Assembly: GCA_902629575.1 (NCBI GenBank)
Contig: CACORJ010000002.1
Span: forward strand, 1 to 64,000
Reading direction: 5' to 3'
Origin: an uncultured Pelagibacteraceae bacterium
GTDB taxonomy: Bacteria > Pseudomonadota > Alphaproteobacteria > Pelagibacterales > Pelagibacteraceae
DNA: 64,000 nucleotides
Both the position numbers and the translations under genes were made by a program. This document shows positions 31,121 to 41,491 of this stretch, piece after piece. The notes under the pieces are model-generated. The model was not told where the DNA came from. It saw only the letters and a program-made list of their open reading frames with translations, and made no database searches. Each line of letters opens with the position of its first letter. Position 1 is the stretch's first letter.

Positions 31121-31886
31121 TCACACTGAAAAATTTGAAAAAATGAGAATAGCCGGAAAGTTAGCTGCACAAACTTTAGACATGTTAACCGAAAATATTA
31201 AAGAAGGTATTTCAACAGCTTACATAGATAAGCTTGGTTATGAGTTTATAAGAGATAATGGTGGCCACTCTGCCCCGCTATACTACCGAGGTTTTACTAA
31301 ATCTTTATGCACATCTCTTAATCATGTTGTGTGTCATGGCGTGCCTTCAGAAGATAGAATTTTGGTTGATGGAGATGCACTTAATGTTGATGTAACTGCT
31401 ATTATTAATGAACACTACGGAGATACTAGTAGAATGTTTTGTATTGGAAAAACCTCTGTAAAATTAAATAATCTTATTGATGCAACTTATCAGTCAATGA
31501 TGAAAGCTATTAAAATTTTAAAACCTGGTGTTAAACTTGGAGATATAGGGCATGTAATACAATCTTATATAGAAGAGAAAGGATTTTCTGTAGTTAAGGA
31601 CTTTTGTGGTCATGGGATAAGTACATCATTTCATGAACCACCAAACATTTTACACTATGGAACAAAGAATACCGGTATGGAATTAAAACCTGGTATGACA
31701 TTTACAATAGAACCGATGATTAATGCTGGTAAATTTAACGTAAAAATGCTTAATGATGGCTGGACTGCAGTGACAAAAGACAAATCTATGTCTGCACAGT
31801 TTGAGCACACCGTTGGAATTACTGAAAATGGTTATGAAATATTTACAGAATCTGCTAAAGGTTATCTGAAGCCCCCATACTTATAA
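31113..31886 (+). CDS. map: Methionine aminopeptidase, type I
   Basis: Removes the N-terminal Met from new proteins. The five metal ligands are visible: D in LNVDVTAI, D in HYGDTSRMF, H in FCGHGISTSFHEPP, E in FTIEPM and E in SAQFEHTVG. At 257 residues it has usual length without an N-terminal zinc extension. The track begins at a TTG one codon earlier; the ATG at 31113 is the natural start. It overlaps sfsA and is followed three bases later by purB. Confidence 0.96.
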   Translation: MSNHTEKFEKMRIAGKLAAQTLDMLTENIKEGISTAYIDKLGYEFIRDNGGHSAPLYYRGFTKSLCTSLNHVVCHGVPSEDRILVDGDALNVDVTAIINEHYGDTSRMFCIGKTSVKLNNLIDATYQSMMKAIKILKPGVKLGDIGHVIQSYIEEKGFSVVKDFCGHGISTSFHEPPNILHYGTKNTGMELKPGMTFTIEPMINAGKFNVKMLNDGWTAVTKDKSMSAQFEHTVGITENGYEIFTESAKGYLKPPYL

Positions 31887-31889
31887 TTA

Positions 31890-33182
31890 ATGATTAAAAG
31901 ATACTCTCGAAAAGAATTAATAGATATTTGGTCTGAAGAAAATAAATATAAAATTTGGTTAGATGTTGAAATTGCTGCAGCCCAAGCAATGGAAAAACTT
32001 GGTCAAATACCGAAAGGTGTCTCATCGATTGTTAAGAAAAAAGCTAGAATTAACGTAAAAAGAATTCATCAAATAGAGACACAAGTTAAACATGATGTGA
32101 TTGCCTTTTTAACATCTGTTACTGAAAAAGCTGGAATTAAAGCAAGATACCTTCACCAAGGAATGACTTCATCTGATGTGGTGGATACAAGTTTTAATAT
32201 TCAATTAGTTCAATCAGGTAAAATAATCCTTAAAGATTTAGATCAAATTTTAAAAGTACTCAAAAAACAAGCTCGAAAATACAAATTCACTCCTTGTATG
32301 GGTAGAAGTCATGGTATTCATGCAGAGCCAATTACTTTTGGTTTAAAATTAGCTTCTTTTTATGAGGAATTTAAAAGGAATAGAAAAAGATTAGTGAATG
32401 CAATAGATGAAGTCTCAACTTGCGCAATATCAGGTGCTGTTGGAACTTTTGCTAACATCAATCCAAGTGTTGAAAAACATGTTGCCAAAAAACTTAATTT
32501 AAAAGTAGAGCCTATTTCAACTCAAATAATTCCAAGGGACCGTCATGCTTTTTATTTTTCAGTTTTAGGAATAATTGCTGGTTCTATTGAAAGAGTTGCT
32601 ATTGAAATTAGACATTTACAAAGAACTGAAGTTTATGAATTACAAGAATATTTTTCTAAAAATCAAAAAGGTTCTTCAGCAATGCCACATAAAAAGAATC
32701 CAATTCTGAGCGAAAACTTAACTGGCTTAGCAAGAATGGTTAGAAGTGCTGTGATCCCTGCCCTTGAGAATATTGCTCTCTGGCATGAAAGAGATATTTC
32801 TCACTCAAGTGTTGAGAGAAATATTGGGCCTGATGCTAATATCACAATTGATTTCGCATTAGCAAGATTAACTAACATTTTAGATAATATGATTGTTTAT
32901 CCAAAAAAAATGTTAGAAAATTTAAATATTACAAAAGGATTAATTTTTTCTCAAGAGTTAATGCTTGAATTAACTAAAACAGGTTTAAGTAGAGAAAAAT
33001 CTTACAAAATGGTTCAAACTTATGCTAAGAAATGTTTTACTGAAAATTTAGATTTGTTTAATGTCATCCAATCTGACAAATACATAATGAGTAAGATTTC
33101 ACCAAAGAAATTAAAAGCTATTTTTAGTTACTCTAAACATTTTAAGAATGTAAATTTAATCTTTAGAAGAGTATTTACATAA
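31890..33182 (+). CDS. purB: Adenylosuccinate lyase
   Basis: Acts twice in purine synthesis, cleaving SAICAR to AICAR and adenylosuccinate to AMP, each with fumarate release. The 430-residue protein has the superfamily signature [11 protein letters not shown] near residue 263, with the catalytic Ser loop, plus [12 protein letters not shown] and [10 protein letters not shown] carrying conserved His residues. It precedes purC, whose product SAICAR is its substrate, with a TAATG stop-start overlap. Confidence 0.97.
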   Translation: MIKRYSRKELIDIWSEENKYKIWLDVEIAAAQAMEKLGQIPKGVSSIVKKKARINVKRIHQIETQVKHDVIAFLTSVTEKAGIKARYLHQGMTSSDVVDTSFNIQLVQSGKIILKDLDQILKVLKKQARKYKFTPCMGRSHGIHAEPITFGLKLASFYEEFKRNRKRLVNAIDEVSTCAISGAVGTFANINPSVEKHVAKKLNLKVEPISTQIIPRDRHAFYFSVLGIIAGSIERVAIEIRHLQRTEVYELQEYFSKNQKGSSAMPHKKNPILSENLTGLARMVRSAVIPALENIALWHERDISHSSVERNIGPDANITIDFALARLTNILDNMIVYPKKMLENLNITKGLIFSQELMLELTKTGLSREKSYKMVQTYAKKCFTENLDLFNVIQSDKYIMSKISPKKLKAIFSYSKHFKNVNLIFRRVFT

Positions 33183-33967
33183 TGAAAAAAGGTAAAAAAT
33201 TATATGAAGGTAAAGCTAAAATTATTTATGCAACATCAGATAAAAATTTAGTTATTCAATATTTCAAAGACGATGCAACAGCATTTAATAATCAAAAGAA
33301 AACTACAATCGAAGGTAAGGGTGTTTTGAATAATAGAATTTCAGAGCATATACTTTCAAATTTATCTCAAATAGGAATTAAAAATCATTTAGTTAAAAGA
33401 CTTAATATGAGGGAACAGGTAATCAAATTAGTAGAAATTATTCCAATTGAATTTATTGTAAGAAATGTTGCCTCGGGATCAATAACTAAAAGATTAGGAA
33501 TTGAAGATGGTACAGTTCTCAAAGAACCTTTGCTAGAATATTGTTTAAAGGATGATGCGCTTGGTGATCCTCTAATTGCTGAAGAACATATTTATGCATT
33601 TGATTGGGCTAGTAAAAAAGAAATTGAGAGAGTAAAAAAAATGATTTTAAGAATTAACGATTTTATGATTGGTATGTTTAGAGGAATAGGAATTAAATTA
33701 ATTGATTTTAAATTAGAATTTGGAAGAATTAAAATTAACGGTCGTAATGAAGTAATTTTAGCAGATGAGATTAGTCCTGACACATGTAGATTGTGGGATT
33801 CAATAACTGATAAAAAACTTGACAAAGACAGATTTAGAAAAGACTTAGGAGATTTAATCCCCGCTTATACTGAGGTTGCAAAAAGATTGGGCATTCTGCA
33901 TGAACAATCAAATGTATCTGCAGTTAATGTAACAAAATTGTCATCTATAAAAAAAAAAAGTAAATGA
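33182..33967 (+). CDS. purC: Phosphoribosylaminoimidazole-succinocarboxamide synthase (SAICAR synthase)
   Basis: ATP-dependent ligation of aspartate to CAIR. The 261-residue protein opens with the typical [13 protein letters not shown] nucleotide-binding strands, then [13 protein letters not shown] and IDFKLEFGR, and [14 protein letters not shown] carries the metal ligands. It has a short basic tail (SSIKKKSK) that overlaps the start of purS by four bases. The purC-purS-purQ-purL order is the common alphaproteobacterial arrangement. Confidence 0.97.
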   Translation: MKKGKKLYEGKAKIIYATSDKNLVIQYFKDDATAFNNQKKTTIEGKGVLNNRISEHILSNLSQIGIKNHLVKRLNMREQVIKLVEIIPIEFIVRNVASGSITKRLGIEDGTVLKEPLLEYCLKDDALGDPLIAEEHIYAFDWASKKEIERVKKMILRINDFMIGMFRGIGIKLIDFKLEFGRIKINGRNEVILADEISPDTCRLWDSITDKKLDKDRFRKDLGDLIPAYTEVAKRLGILHEQSNVSAVNVTKLSSIKKKSK

Positions 33968-34206
33968 AAATTTCAGCAATCATAACTCTTAAAAAAGATG
34001 TTTTGGATCCGCAAGGAAAAGTCATTCATAAAACATTAGACGGTATGGGGTTCAAGGGTATCAATGAAGTAAGACAAGGAAAATATTTTGAAGTTGATGT
34101 AAAAGAGAATGACCCGTCAAAAGCTAAAAAGATAGTTGAAGATATGTGTAAAAAACTTTTAGCTAACCTGGTTATTGAAGATTACCAAATTATTGAGACA
34201 CAATAA
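33964..34206 (+). CDS. purS: Phosphoribosylformylglycinamidine synthase, PurS subunit
   Basis: 80-residue subunit that holds the PurL synthetase and PurQ glutaminase together in the three-protein FGAM synthase. Sequence shows the standard beta-alpha fold [24 protein letters not shown] and a [13 protein letters not shown]-terminal strand. ATGA overlap with purC, three-base gap to purQ. Length and context leave little doubt. Confidence 0.95.
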   Translation: MKISAIITLKKDVLDPQGKVIHKTLDGMGFKGINEVRQGKYFEVDVKENDPSKAKKIVEDMCKKLLANLVIEDYQIIETQ

Positions 34207-34209
34207 TTA

Positions 34210-34893
34210 ATGAAATCATCTGTAATTACCTTTCCTGGATCAAACTGTGATAGAGACATGAATGTTGCTTTAACTAAATTTGGTTTTAAAAATAAAATGG
34301 TATGGCATGATGATAATGAATTACCAAAAAGTGATTTAGTTGTGTTACCAGGTGGTTTTTCTTATGGCGACTATCTTAGATGTGGAAGTATGGCCTCTAA
34401 ATCTAAAATAATGCAATCAGTAATAAGTTTTGCAAAATCAGGTGGTTTAGTTATGGGTATTTGTAATGGTTTTCAAATATTGGTCGAAACAGGTCTAGTG
34501 CCTGGAGTTTTATTAAGAAACAAATATCTAGAATTTATCTGTAAAAATGTTTTTATTAAAGTGGATAATAAAGATAATCCTTATTTTAAACATATTGATA
34601 AAAATGTTTTTGAATTTCACATAGCTCATAATGAAGGAAACTATTTTTGCACGCAAGATCAGCTTAAAGAAATTGAGGACAATAATCAGATCGCAATTTA
34701 CTATTGCAATAAAGAAGGTCAAACAGAAGATCAATTTAATCCAAACGGATCGATTAAAAATATCGCGGGTATTTTTAATAAAGGAAAAAACGTTTTAGGA
34801 ATGATGCCTCATCCTGAAAGAATGATAGATCAGAGTTTATCTGGAGAAGATGGATCCTTATTTTTTAAAAACTTAATAAATAATATCAAATAA
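34210..34893 (+). CDS. purQ: Phosphoribosylformylglycinamidine synthase, glutaminase subunit PurQ
   Basis: Class I glutamine amidotransferase that feeds ammonia to PurL. The 227-residue protein has [10 protein letters not shown] at the N terminus, the oxyanion segment [14 protein letters not shown], the nucleophile Cys in [11 protein letters not shown] and the His/Glu pair in MMPHPERM. Its last base overlaps the purL start (TAATG). Complete and of family length. Confidence 0.96.
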   Translation: MKSSVITFPGSNCDRDMNVALTKFGFKNKMVWHDDNELPKSDLVVLPGGFSYGDYLRCGSMASKSKIMQSVISFAKSGGLVMGICNGFQILVETGLVPGVLLRNKYLEFICKNVFIKVDNKDNPYFKHIDKNVFEFHIAHNEGNYFCTQDQLKEIEDNNQIAIYYCNKEGQTEDQFNPNGSIKNIAGIFNKGKNVLGMMPHPERMIDQSLSGEDGSLFFKNLINNIK

Positions 34894-37085
34894 TGTTAGT
34901 TAGTGAAAAAGTAGCAATAGAGCACGGTCTTAAAGCTGATGAATATAAAAAGATATGTGAACTATTAAAGAGAACACCTAATCTTACAGAACTTGGTATT
35001 TTTTCAGCAATGTGGAACGAACATTGTTCTTATAAGTCTTCAAGACTTCATTTAAAAAAACTGCCTACATCAGGGAAAAAAGTTATTCAGGGACCAGGTG
35101 AAAATGCTGGAGTGATTGATATTGAGGATGGAGATGCAATTGTATTCAAAATCGAAAGCCACAATCACCCATCTTTTATCGAACCTTACCAAGGTGCGGC
35201 AACAGGGGTTGGAGGTATCATGCGTGATGTTTTTACTATGGGAGCTAGGCCAATAGCTAATTTAAACTCAATACATTTTGGATCCCCACAACATAAGAAA
35301 ACAAAGAATCTTTTAAGAGGGGTAGTTCATGGAATTGGTGGTTATGGTAATTGCATGGGTGTTCCAACAATTGCAGGACAAACATCTTTTGATAGTTCTT
35401 ATAATGGAAATATTCTAGTAAACGCCATGACATTAGGTCTGGTCAAAAAAAATAAAATATTTTACTCAAAAGCAGCAGGATTAAATAAACCAGTAATTTA
35501 CGTGGGATCAAAGACAGGTAGAGATGGTATTCATGGTGCGAGTATGGCTTCAGCTAGCTTTGATGAAAAAATTGAAGAAAAAAAACCAACAGTGCAAGTT
35601 GGAGACCCATTTACTGAAAAACTTTTATTAGAGGCTTGTCTTGAATTAATGGCAGGAGATTCAATCATTGCGATTCAAGATATGGGAGCAGCTGGCCTTA
35701 CATCTTCCAGTATTGAGATGGCCTCAAAAGGAAATTTAGGAATAGAAATTAATTTAAATAAAGTACCTTGTAGAGAATCTAAGATGACACCCTATGAAAT
35801 AATGCTTTCAGAAAGCCAAGAAAGAATGTTGATAGTTTTAGAAAATGGAAAGGAAGGGATGGCAAAAAAAATATTTGATAAGTGGAATTTGGATTTTGCC
35901 GTAATAGGAAAAACAACTAATACAAAAAATATCGAATTATTTTTTAATAATGAGCAAGTTGCAAATATTCCTGTTAATACATTAGTTGAAAACTCTCCTA
36001 TGTATGATCGTAAATGGAAAAAAGCTAAATTGCCTAAAAAAAATAAAATTAAAAAAGAAACTTATAGTAAATTAAAAATTAAAGATGTGCTAAAAAAAAT
36101 TCTATCAAATCCAAATATTTGTAGCAAAGAATGGATTTGGCAACAGTATGATCACACTGTTATGGGTGATACAATTCAAAAGCCTGGAGGTAACTCTGGA
36201 GTAGTCAGGGTACATGGTACCAACAAAGCTGTGGCTGCATCAGTTGACTCATCTGCTGTTTATTGTTGGGCACATCCACTAACTGGTGGTAAACAAGTTG
36301 TAGCTGAAAGCTGGAGAAATTTAATTTCAGTTGGAGCAACGCCTATAGCTATAACGAATTGTCTAAATTTTGGAAGCCCTGAAAATGAAGAAAATATGGG
36401 TGAATTCGTGGAATGTGTTCAAGGAATTGGAGAGGCAAGTAAGTATTTAAATTTCCCAGTGGTGTCGGGAAATGTGTCTTTTTACAATCAAACAAAAGAA
36501 ATTGGAATTAAACCAACCCCTTCTATAGGTGGAGTAGGATTGATTAAGGATTACAAAAAAATGGTAACGATGGATTTCAAAGAGAAAGATAATGTAGCCC
36601 TGATTATTGGAAAAACTGAAGGTCATCTTGATCAAAGTTTATTTGCCAGATCAATATTAGATGAAAAAAATGGTCCACCTCCTGAAGTAAATTTGTTTAA
36701 TGAAAAAAATAATGGCGAGACTTTACTAAATTTAATTGAAAAAAATTTAATAAAAAGTGCTCATGACGTTTCTTTGGGAGGTATCATTACCGCTATAAGC
36801 AAAATGTCAATTAAAGGAAATAAAGGTATAAAATTAAATAAATTTAAAAATTTAATTAACGAAATAGATTATTTGTTTGCCGAAGATCAAGGTAGATATG
36901 TAATTGAGGTAAAACAGGAAGATTTGAAAGATGTAATTAAAATCTTGGATAAAAACTCAGTTCATCATGAAGAATTGGGTTTTATTACTGAAAAAGATAT
37001 GATTATTAATGAAAAGACAAAAGTTACAATTGACGAATTGAAATCTTATAATACAAATTGGCTAACTAATTATATGAACTCATAA
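34893..37085 (+). CDS. purL: Phosphoribosylformylglycinamidine synthase, PurL subunit
   Basis: Synthetase subunit of the short (730-residue) type that needs PurS and PurQ. It makes FGAM from FGAR, ATP and ammonia. Motifs: [13 protein letters not shown], the catalytic His loop [25 protein letters not shown], and [16 protein letters not shown]. The C-terminal half has the second AIRS-like repeat with [10 protein letters not shown]. Overlaps purQ and bolA by one base each. Confidence 0.97.
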   Translation: MLVSEKVAIEHGLKADEYKKICELLKRTPNLTELGIFSAMWNEHCSYKSSRLHLKKLPTSGKKVIQGPGENAGVIDIEDGDAIVFKIESHNHPSFIEPYQGAATGVGGIMRDVFTMGARPIANLNSIHFGSPQHKKTKNLLRGVVHGIGGYGNCMGVPTIAGQTSFDSSYNGNILVNAMTLGLVKKNKIFYSKAAGLNKPVIYVGSKTGRDGIHGASMASASFDEKIEEKKPTVQVGDPFTEKLLLEACLELMAGDSIIAIQDMGAAGLTSSSIEMASKGNLGIEINLNKVPCRESKMTPYEIMLSESQERMLIVLENGKEGMAKKIFDKWNLDFAVIGKTTNTKNIELFFNNEQVANIPVNTLVENSPMYDRKWKKAKLPKKNKIKKETYSKLKIKDVLKKILSNPNICSKEWIWQQYDHTVMGDTIQKPGGNSGVVRVHGTNKAVAASVDSSAVYCWAHPLTGGKQVVAESWRNLISVGATPIAITNCLNFGSPENEENMGEFVECVQGIGEASKYLNFPVVSGNVSFYNQTKEIGIKPTPSIGGVGLIKDYKKMVTMDFKEKDNVALIIGKTEGHLDQSLFARSILDEKNGPPPEVNLFNEKNNGETLLNLIEKNLIKSAHDVSLGGIITAISKMSIKGNKGIKLNKFKNLINEIDYLFAEDQGRYVIEVKQEDLKDVIKILDKNSVHHEELGFITEKDMIINEKTKVTIDELKSYNTNWLTNYMNS

Positions 37086-37315
37086 TGGCAATGGATTTAA
37101 AAGAAATAGAAAAATTTATAAAAGAGGCAATGCCAGATGCTATTATTGAAATTCAAGATTTAGCTGGAGATGGTAACCATTATTCTGCGGTAGTTACATC
37201 TTCACAGTTTGCTGGCAAAAGCAAAATAGAGCAACATAAAATGGTATATAATTCTTTAAAAGGTAGGATGGGTAATGAGTTACATGCTTTAGCAATAAAA
37301 ACAAAGGAACAATAA
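37085..37315 (+). CDS. bolA: BolA family protein
   Basis: 76-residue single-domain BolA/IbaG-type protein with the family stretch DLAGDGNHYSAVVTSSQFAGKSKIEQHKMVYNSL (~24-57). BolA proteins bind [2Fe-2S] clusters together with monothiol glutaredoxins. The next gene encodes exactly such a glutaredoxin, starting on the overlapping TAATG, so a complex is strongly implied. Attached to the purine operon by a one-base overlap with purL. Confidence 0.94.
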   Translation: MAMDLKEIEKFIKEAMPDAIIEIQDLAGDGNHYSAVVTSSQFAGKSKIEQHKMVYNSLKGRMGNELHALAIKTKEQ

Positions 37316-37647
37316 TGGACGATCAAACAAAAAAACTTATTCAAAATCATATCGATAATAATGAAGTTTGTTTATTTATGAAAGGAACTCCTGATGCTCC
37401 TCAGTGCGGATTTTCAATGGCTGTTTCAAATATGCTTAAAATTCTTGAGGTGAATTTTAAAGGGGTAAATGTGCTGGAAAATCAAAATATACGGGAAGGT
37501 ATAAAAGTTTTCAGTGATTGGCCAACTATCCCCCAACTATATATTAAAAAAGAATTTGTTGGTGGATGTGATATAGTAAAAGAAATGTACGAGAACGGTG
37601 AGCTAAAAAAAATTTTTGAAACTAAGGGTATTAATTTTAAAAAATAA
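37315..37647 (+). CDS. grxD: Monothiol glutaredoxin (Grx4/GrxD type)
   Basis: 110 residues with the CGFS active site at 31-34 (MKGTPDAPQCGFS), WPTIPQLYIKKEFVGGCDI for glutathione binding, and the usual C-terminal helix. Carries and transfers [2Fe-2S] clusters, and with BolA acts in iron sensing and Fe-S delivery. Last gene of the purine operon; converges on rpsD with a two-base gap and no visible terminator. Confidence 0.96.
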   Translation: MDDQTKKLIQNHIDNNEVCLFMKGTPDAPQCGFSMAVSNMLKILEVNFKGVNVLENQNIREGIKVFSDWPTIPQLYIKKEFVGGCDIVKEMYENGELKKIFETKGINFKK

Positions 37648-37649
37648 TC

Positions 37650-38267
37650 TTATCTAGAGTAATATTCAATGACTAAATTTGGTTCCATCACAATCGGGTA
37701 AGGAACTTCTTCAAACTTTGGGACTCTAACAAATTTTAATTTTTTATTTTTTTCGTCCATTTGAATATATTCTGGTGTTTCTCTTTCTTTATTAGCTAAT
37801 GCAATATCGATTATAGCTAATTGTTTAGACTTATCTCGAATCTCAATAGTGTCTTCCTCTCTAACTAGATATGATGAAATATTAACTTTCTTTCCATTAA
37901 CTTTAACATGGCCGTGGTTTATCAACTGTCTTGCAGAAAAAATAGTAGTTGCAAATTTTGCTCTATAAATAATTGCATCAAGTCTTCTTTCTAGAAGACC
38001 TATTAAATTTTCGCTTGTATCACCTTTAAGCATTGTTGCTTTTTTATAAATATTTCTGAACTGTCTCTCGTTTATATTCCCATAGTAAGCTTTTAATTTT
38101 TGTTTAGCTTGAAGTTGAATTCCATAATCTGAAGGTTTTGAAGATCTGGTTTGACCGTGTTGACCAGGTCCGTAAGCTCTAGTATTAAAAGGACTTTTGG
38201 GTCTTCCCCATAAATTTACTTTTAATCTTCTATCTACTTTATGTTTAGAGTTTAATCTTTTAGTCAT
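37650..38267 (-). CDS. rpsD: 30S ribosomal protein S4
   Basis: Primary 16S rRNA-binding protein that nucleates assembly of the 30S body. The 205-residue protein starts [21 protein letters not shown], the alphaproteobacterial form lacking the classical N-terminal zinc Cys cluster. The S4 domain reads [39 protein letters not shown] (~92-130). It has its own strong promoter just upstream and so can be expressed apart from the trmJ-cimA-cysS genes. Confidence 0.97.
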   Translation of the reverse strand: MTKRLNSKHKVDRRLKVNLWGRPKSPFNTRAYGPGQHGQTRSSKPSDYGIQLQAKQKLKAYYGNINERQFRNIYKKATMLKGDTSENLIGLLERRLDAIIYRAKFATTIFSARQLINHGHVKVNGKKVNISSYLVREEDTIEIRDKSKQLAIIDIALANKERETPEYIQMDEKNKKLKFVRVPKFEEVPYPIVMEPNLVIEYYSR

Positions 38268-38279
38268 TTAAATATGGGT

Positions 38280-38307
38280 CTTATAAACTTACTCTTAAGT
38301 TTGTCAA
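38280..38307 (-). promoter_or_regulatory. rpsD promoter with very short leader
   Basis: On the minus strand a perfect -35 box TTGACA (38302-38307), a 16-bp spacer and -10 TATAAG (38280-38285). Transcription would start about six bases before the rpsD ATG. The spacer is an inverted repeat (AAACTTA-CTCT-TAAGTTT, 38285-38302), which may be coincidental or an operator. Confidence 0.6.
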
Positions 38308-39021
38308 TCAGCGTTTTTTTCCTAAACTAGCAAATACACCAGATAAAATACGGGTTTCTTTAGATGATAGTTCCATTCTATAAAAAATATTTCTTAAGTT
38401 TTCTAACATTACTGGTTTCTTCTCTTTTGGTTTAAAGAAATTTATTTCTTCTAAGTTTTTAATACAAAGTTTTGACATTAATAATATTTCTTTTTTAGAT
38501 GCAGATTTTATTTTATTTGACTTATTAAATTTCGACATACTTGATTTAAGAATGCTTGTGATGTACTGAGCAATGATTATCAAACTATGAGATAAATTTA
38601 AAGATTTGAAACTTGGATTAGTTGGAATTTGTAATGTATAATTTGAGTAACTAATTTCGTTATTGGATAATCCGGACGCCTCAGAGCCAAAAAGAAAAGC
38701 TACTTTTTTTTTAAAATCAATTTTCTTTAAATCTTCTAATTGAATGTGTTTAACATTTTTATTTCTAAATCTAGCAGATGTAGCAATTACAATATCAATG
38801 TTTTTTAAAGCAGATTGAAGAGTATTAAAATTTTTACATCTTTTAATAATATTTTTAGCGCCAACAGAGGTTGCTAAAATTTTATCATTTGGAAAAATAG
38901 GTTTTGGATTAATTACTATCATTTTTTTAAAATTAAAATTTTTCATTCCTCTTGCACATGCCCCAATATTTTCTGAAAGTTGTGGTTTGTGTAATATAAA
39001 AGTGATATTATTTACTGACAT
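38308..39021 (-). CDS. trmJ: SpoU-family tRNA 2'-O-methyltransferase (TrmJ/LasT-like)
   Basis: 237 residues with SPOUT motifs: FILHKPQLSENIGACARGMKNF at the N terminus, VAFLFGSEASGLSNNEI (~123) and SLNLSHSLIIIAQYI (~157). N-terminal catalytic domain and short C-terminal helix match TrmJ, which methylates position 32 of tRNAs; related RNA methyltransferases look similar. Second SpoU-type gene in the window besides rlmB. Downstream partner of the DUF1989 gene (two-base gap). Confidence 0.82.
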   Translation of the reverse strand: MSVNNITFILHKPQLSENIGACARGMKNFNFKKMIVINPKPIFPNDKILATSVGAKNIIKRCKNFNTLQSALKNIDIVIATSARFRNKNVKHIQLEDLKKIDFKKKVAFLFGSEASGLSNNEISYSNYTLQIPTNPSFKSLNLSHSLIIIAQYITSILKSSMSKFNKSNKIKSASKKEILLMSKLCIKNLEEINFFKPKEKKPVMLENLRNIFYRMELSSKETRILSGVFASLGKKR

Positions 39022-39023
39022 GT

Positions 39024-39887
39024 TTAATCTATGCCATGATTTCTGTTATAATTTGAAATAATTGAAGGTTTTAAATCTTTTATAAATTTTTGATCGACTG
39101 TCCAAATAGAGACTCTTAATGGATAACATTTTGCTACATCAGAAGAATGTTCTGAACCACAATCACCTCCTGGACATGCTGAAAGAGCGCCAAGTATGTT
39201 AGTTTCTGCAAAAAATTCCAGATAATCACCTGGCCTAACTGGACTCGCTTTCATAAAATATTGTTTAGTATCATTTGTAAAACCGGTGAGCATAAATACA
39301 TTTAAAACATCATGTACAATTTTTTCTGCTTCTGATAATTTCATATTTTTTTCTTTCACTAAAGCTCTTGTTAGATTTGAATGACAACAATAATGGTAAT
39401 CTTTATTCGACAGTAGTTTAGAGGTATAAGGATCACATCTAGTCCCTATAACATCATGAACAGATCCTCCATCTTTATCATAATCATACCAATCTAATGT
39501 GTCCCAAGTAATTGTTGCTAAAGATCTTAAATAAGGAAAGCTGCTAAACATTTTATCCCCTACTGATAAATGAGTCCCATAAAGTGCTCTTGTTTTTCCA
39601 GAATAAAATTTTTCCTCTAAATTGGTTGAACAAAATAAATTTAAATCACCAACTTGTGGCCCCTCAATACTTTCTATCCTAAAAAATTCGCCATATTCCA
39701 CCTCGAATGTTTTTGCGTCTCTTGGGGGAATAGTTATTTCTTTTTTTTTAACTAAGTTTTTTCTTGCTTGATGCAAAATACTTAAGTTATGGTCTTCTAT
39801 ATTTGTATTTGGATAGCAAATAATTGGCTTAGCACCAATTCTATTTTTAATATCTGATGGTTTTTCAGAATATTTTTTAATTTTCAT
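39024..39887 (-). CDS. DUF1989 (urea carboxylase-associated) family protein
   Basis: 287 residues. The family core is recognisable: RDAKTFEVEYGEFFRIESIEGPQVGDLNLF, then YGTHLSVGDKMFS and the Cys/His-rich CPGGDCGSEHSSDVAKCYPL near residue 240, a likely metal or substrate site. DUF1989 proteins are often found next to urea carboxylase/allophanate genes, but no such genes are here. It sits two bases after cimA and two before trmJ. Function unknown; nitrogen-compound metabolism is only a guess from the family. Confidence 0.8.
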   Translation of the reverse strand: MKIKKYSEKPSDIKNRIGAKPIICYPNTNIEDHNLSILHQARKNLVKKKEITIPPRDAKTFEVEYGEFFRIESIEGPQVGDLNLFCSTNLEEKFYSGKTRALYGTHLSVGDKMFSSFPYLRSLATITWDTLDWYDYDKDGGSVHDVIGTRCDPYTSKLLSNKDYHYCCHSNLTRALVKEKNMKLSEAEKIVHDVLNVFMLTGFTNDTKQYFMKASPVRPGDYLEFFAETNILGALSACPGGDCGSEHSSDVAKCYPLRVSIWTVDQKFIKDLKPSIISNYNRNHGID

Positions 39888-39889
39888 AC

Positions 39890-41491
39890 TTATAAGCTAG
39901 CAGGTGCTTTATCTTTGAATAATTTATAATCTAAACTATCTACTAAAGCTTTAAAAGAGGCGTCTATAATATTTGGAGATACTCCTATAGTGAACCAGTT
40001 CACACCGTTAGAATCAGTGCTTTCAATACTTACTCTTGTTACTGCCTCTGTGCCTGTATTTAATATCCGAACTTTATAATCAACTAATTTCAAATCTTTT
40101 AAATACTCTGAATATTTTGCAAGTTTATTAACATTTTTTCTAATTGCATTATCTAAAGCATTAACTGGTCCATTTCCTTCTCCAACACAAATAATTTTTT
40201 TTCCATCAACTTCTAATTGAGCTTTTGCTGTTGAAATAATATTTCCAGTATTATCTTTTTTTACTGAAACATCATACTCAGTTATAGAGATATATCTTGG
40301 AATTTCTCCAATAATTCTTCTAGCCAATAATTCAAATGACGCATCTGCACCATCATAACTGTACCCAATAAATTCTCTGTCTTTTACTTCATCAAGTAAT
40401 TTTTTAATTTTTGGATCGTTTTCTTGAATATCGATTTTGATACTTTTTAATCTTGAGATAATATTTGATTTTCCTGATTGATCCGAGACAACAATATTTC
40501 TTGTGTTACCAACTTCCTCTGGATTGATGTGTTCATAAGTTTTTGGATCTTTTTGTACAGCAGATACATGTAATCCACCTTTATGAGAAAAAGCTGCTGC
40601 ACCTACATAAGGTAAATGTTGATTAGGTTTTCTGTTTAAAATTTCATCTAGAAGTCTTGAACAATCAGTTAGATTTTTAATGTTTTTTGATTTTATCCCA
40701 ATTTCGAATTGAGATGAAAAATCTTTCTTTAAAAAAAATGTTGGTATCAATGACATTAAATTTGCATTTCCACATCTTTCACCTAATCCGTTAATTGTAC
40801 CTTGAATTTGACGAACACCAGACAATACTGCTGCTAATGAATTAGCAACTGCATTACCCGTATCATTATGTGCATGAATTCCTAAGTTTTTACCTGGTAC
40901 GACTTTTGTAACTTCGCTAACTATCTTTGTAACTTCATGTGGAAGAGTTCCACCATTTGTATCACATAGTACAACCCACCTAGCACCTTCATCATAAGCA
41001 GCTTTAATACAGGAAAGTGCATATTTTGGATTTGCTTTATAACCATCAAAAAAATGTTCTGCATCAAACATAAATTCTTTTTTTGCTTTAACAAAATGTT
41101 TGGCACTCTCAGAAATATTATCTAAATTTTCTTCGTTTGTTATTCCTAGAGCAACATCAACATGAAAATCCCAAGACTTGCCTACTAAACATACTGCAGA
41201 AGTGTTAGAATTCATAATTGCAGATAAACCGGTATCATTTTCTGCACTTCGCCCAGATCTCTTAGTCATTCCAAAAGATGTTAGTTTTGAATTTTTGAAT
41301 TCATGTTTCTTTTGAAAAAATTCTGTATCTGTTGGGTTGGCTCCAGGCCATCCAGCTTCTATATAATCCACACCCAAATTATCTAAAGCAAAAGCAATTT
41401 TTTCTTTATCTTCTAAAGAAAAGTCTACTCCTTGTGTTTGAGCTCCATCTCTTAAAGTTGTGTCAAATATGTATAATTTTTCTTTGCTCAT
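39890..41491 (-). CDS. cimA: (R)-citramalate synthase
   Basis: Condenses acetyl-CoA and pyruvate to citramalate, a threonine-independent entry to isoleucine. The 533-residue protein belongs to the LeuA/CimA aldol family: DTTLRDGAQTQGVDFSLEDK at the N terminus, the metal-binding HAHND (GIHAHNDTGNAVANS), and the C-terminal regulatory domain with VKVRILNTGTEAVTRVSIE-like strands. Sequence features fit the CimA subgroup better than 2-isopropylmalate synthase, mainly the GAQTQGV motif, but homocitrate-type activity cannot be excluded by eye. Overlaps cysS by four bases. Confidence 0.88.
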   Translation of the reverse strand: MSKEKLYIFDTTLRDGAQTQGVDFSLEDKEKIAFALDNLGVDYIEAGWPGANPTDTEFFQKKHEFKNSKLTSFGMTKRSGRSAENDTGLSAIMNSNTSAVCLVGKSWDFHVDVALGITNEENLDNISESAKHFVKAKKEFMFDAEHFFDGYKANPKYALSCIKAAYDEGARWVVLCDTNGGTLPHEVTKIVSEVTKVVPGKNLGIHAHNDTGNAVANSLAAVLSGVRQIQGTINGLGERCGNANLMSLIPTFFLKKDFSSQFEIGIKSKNIKNLTDCSRLLDEILNRKPNQHLPYVGAAAFSHKGGLHVSAVQKDPKTYEHINPEEVGNTRNIVVSDQSGKSNIISRLKSIKIDIQENDPKIKKLLDEVKDREFIGYSYDGADASFELLARRIIGEIPRYISITEYDVSVKKDNTGNIISTAKAQLEVDGKKIICVGEGNGPVNALDNAIRKNVNKLAKYSEYLKDLKLVDYKVRILNTGTEAVTRVSIESTDSNGVNWFTIGVSPNIIDASFKALVDSLDYKLFKDKAPASL

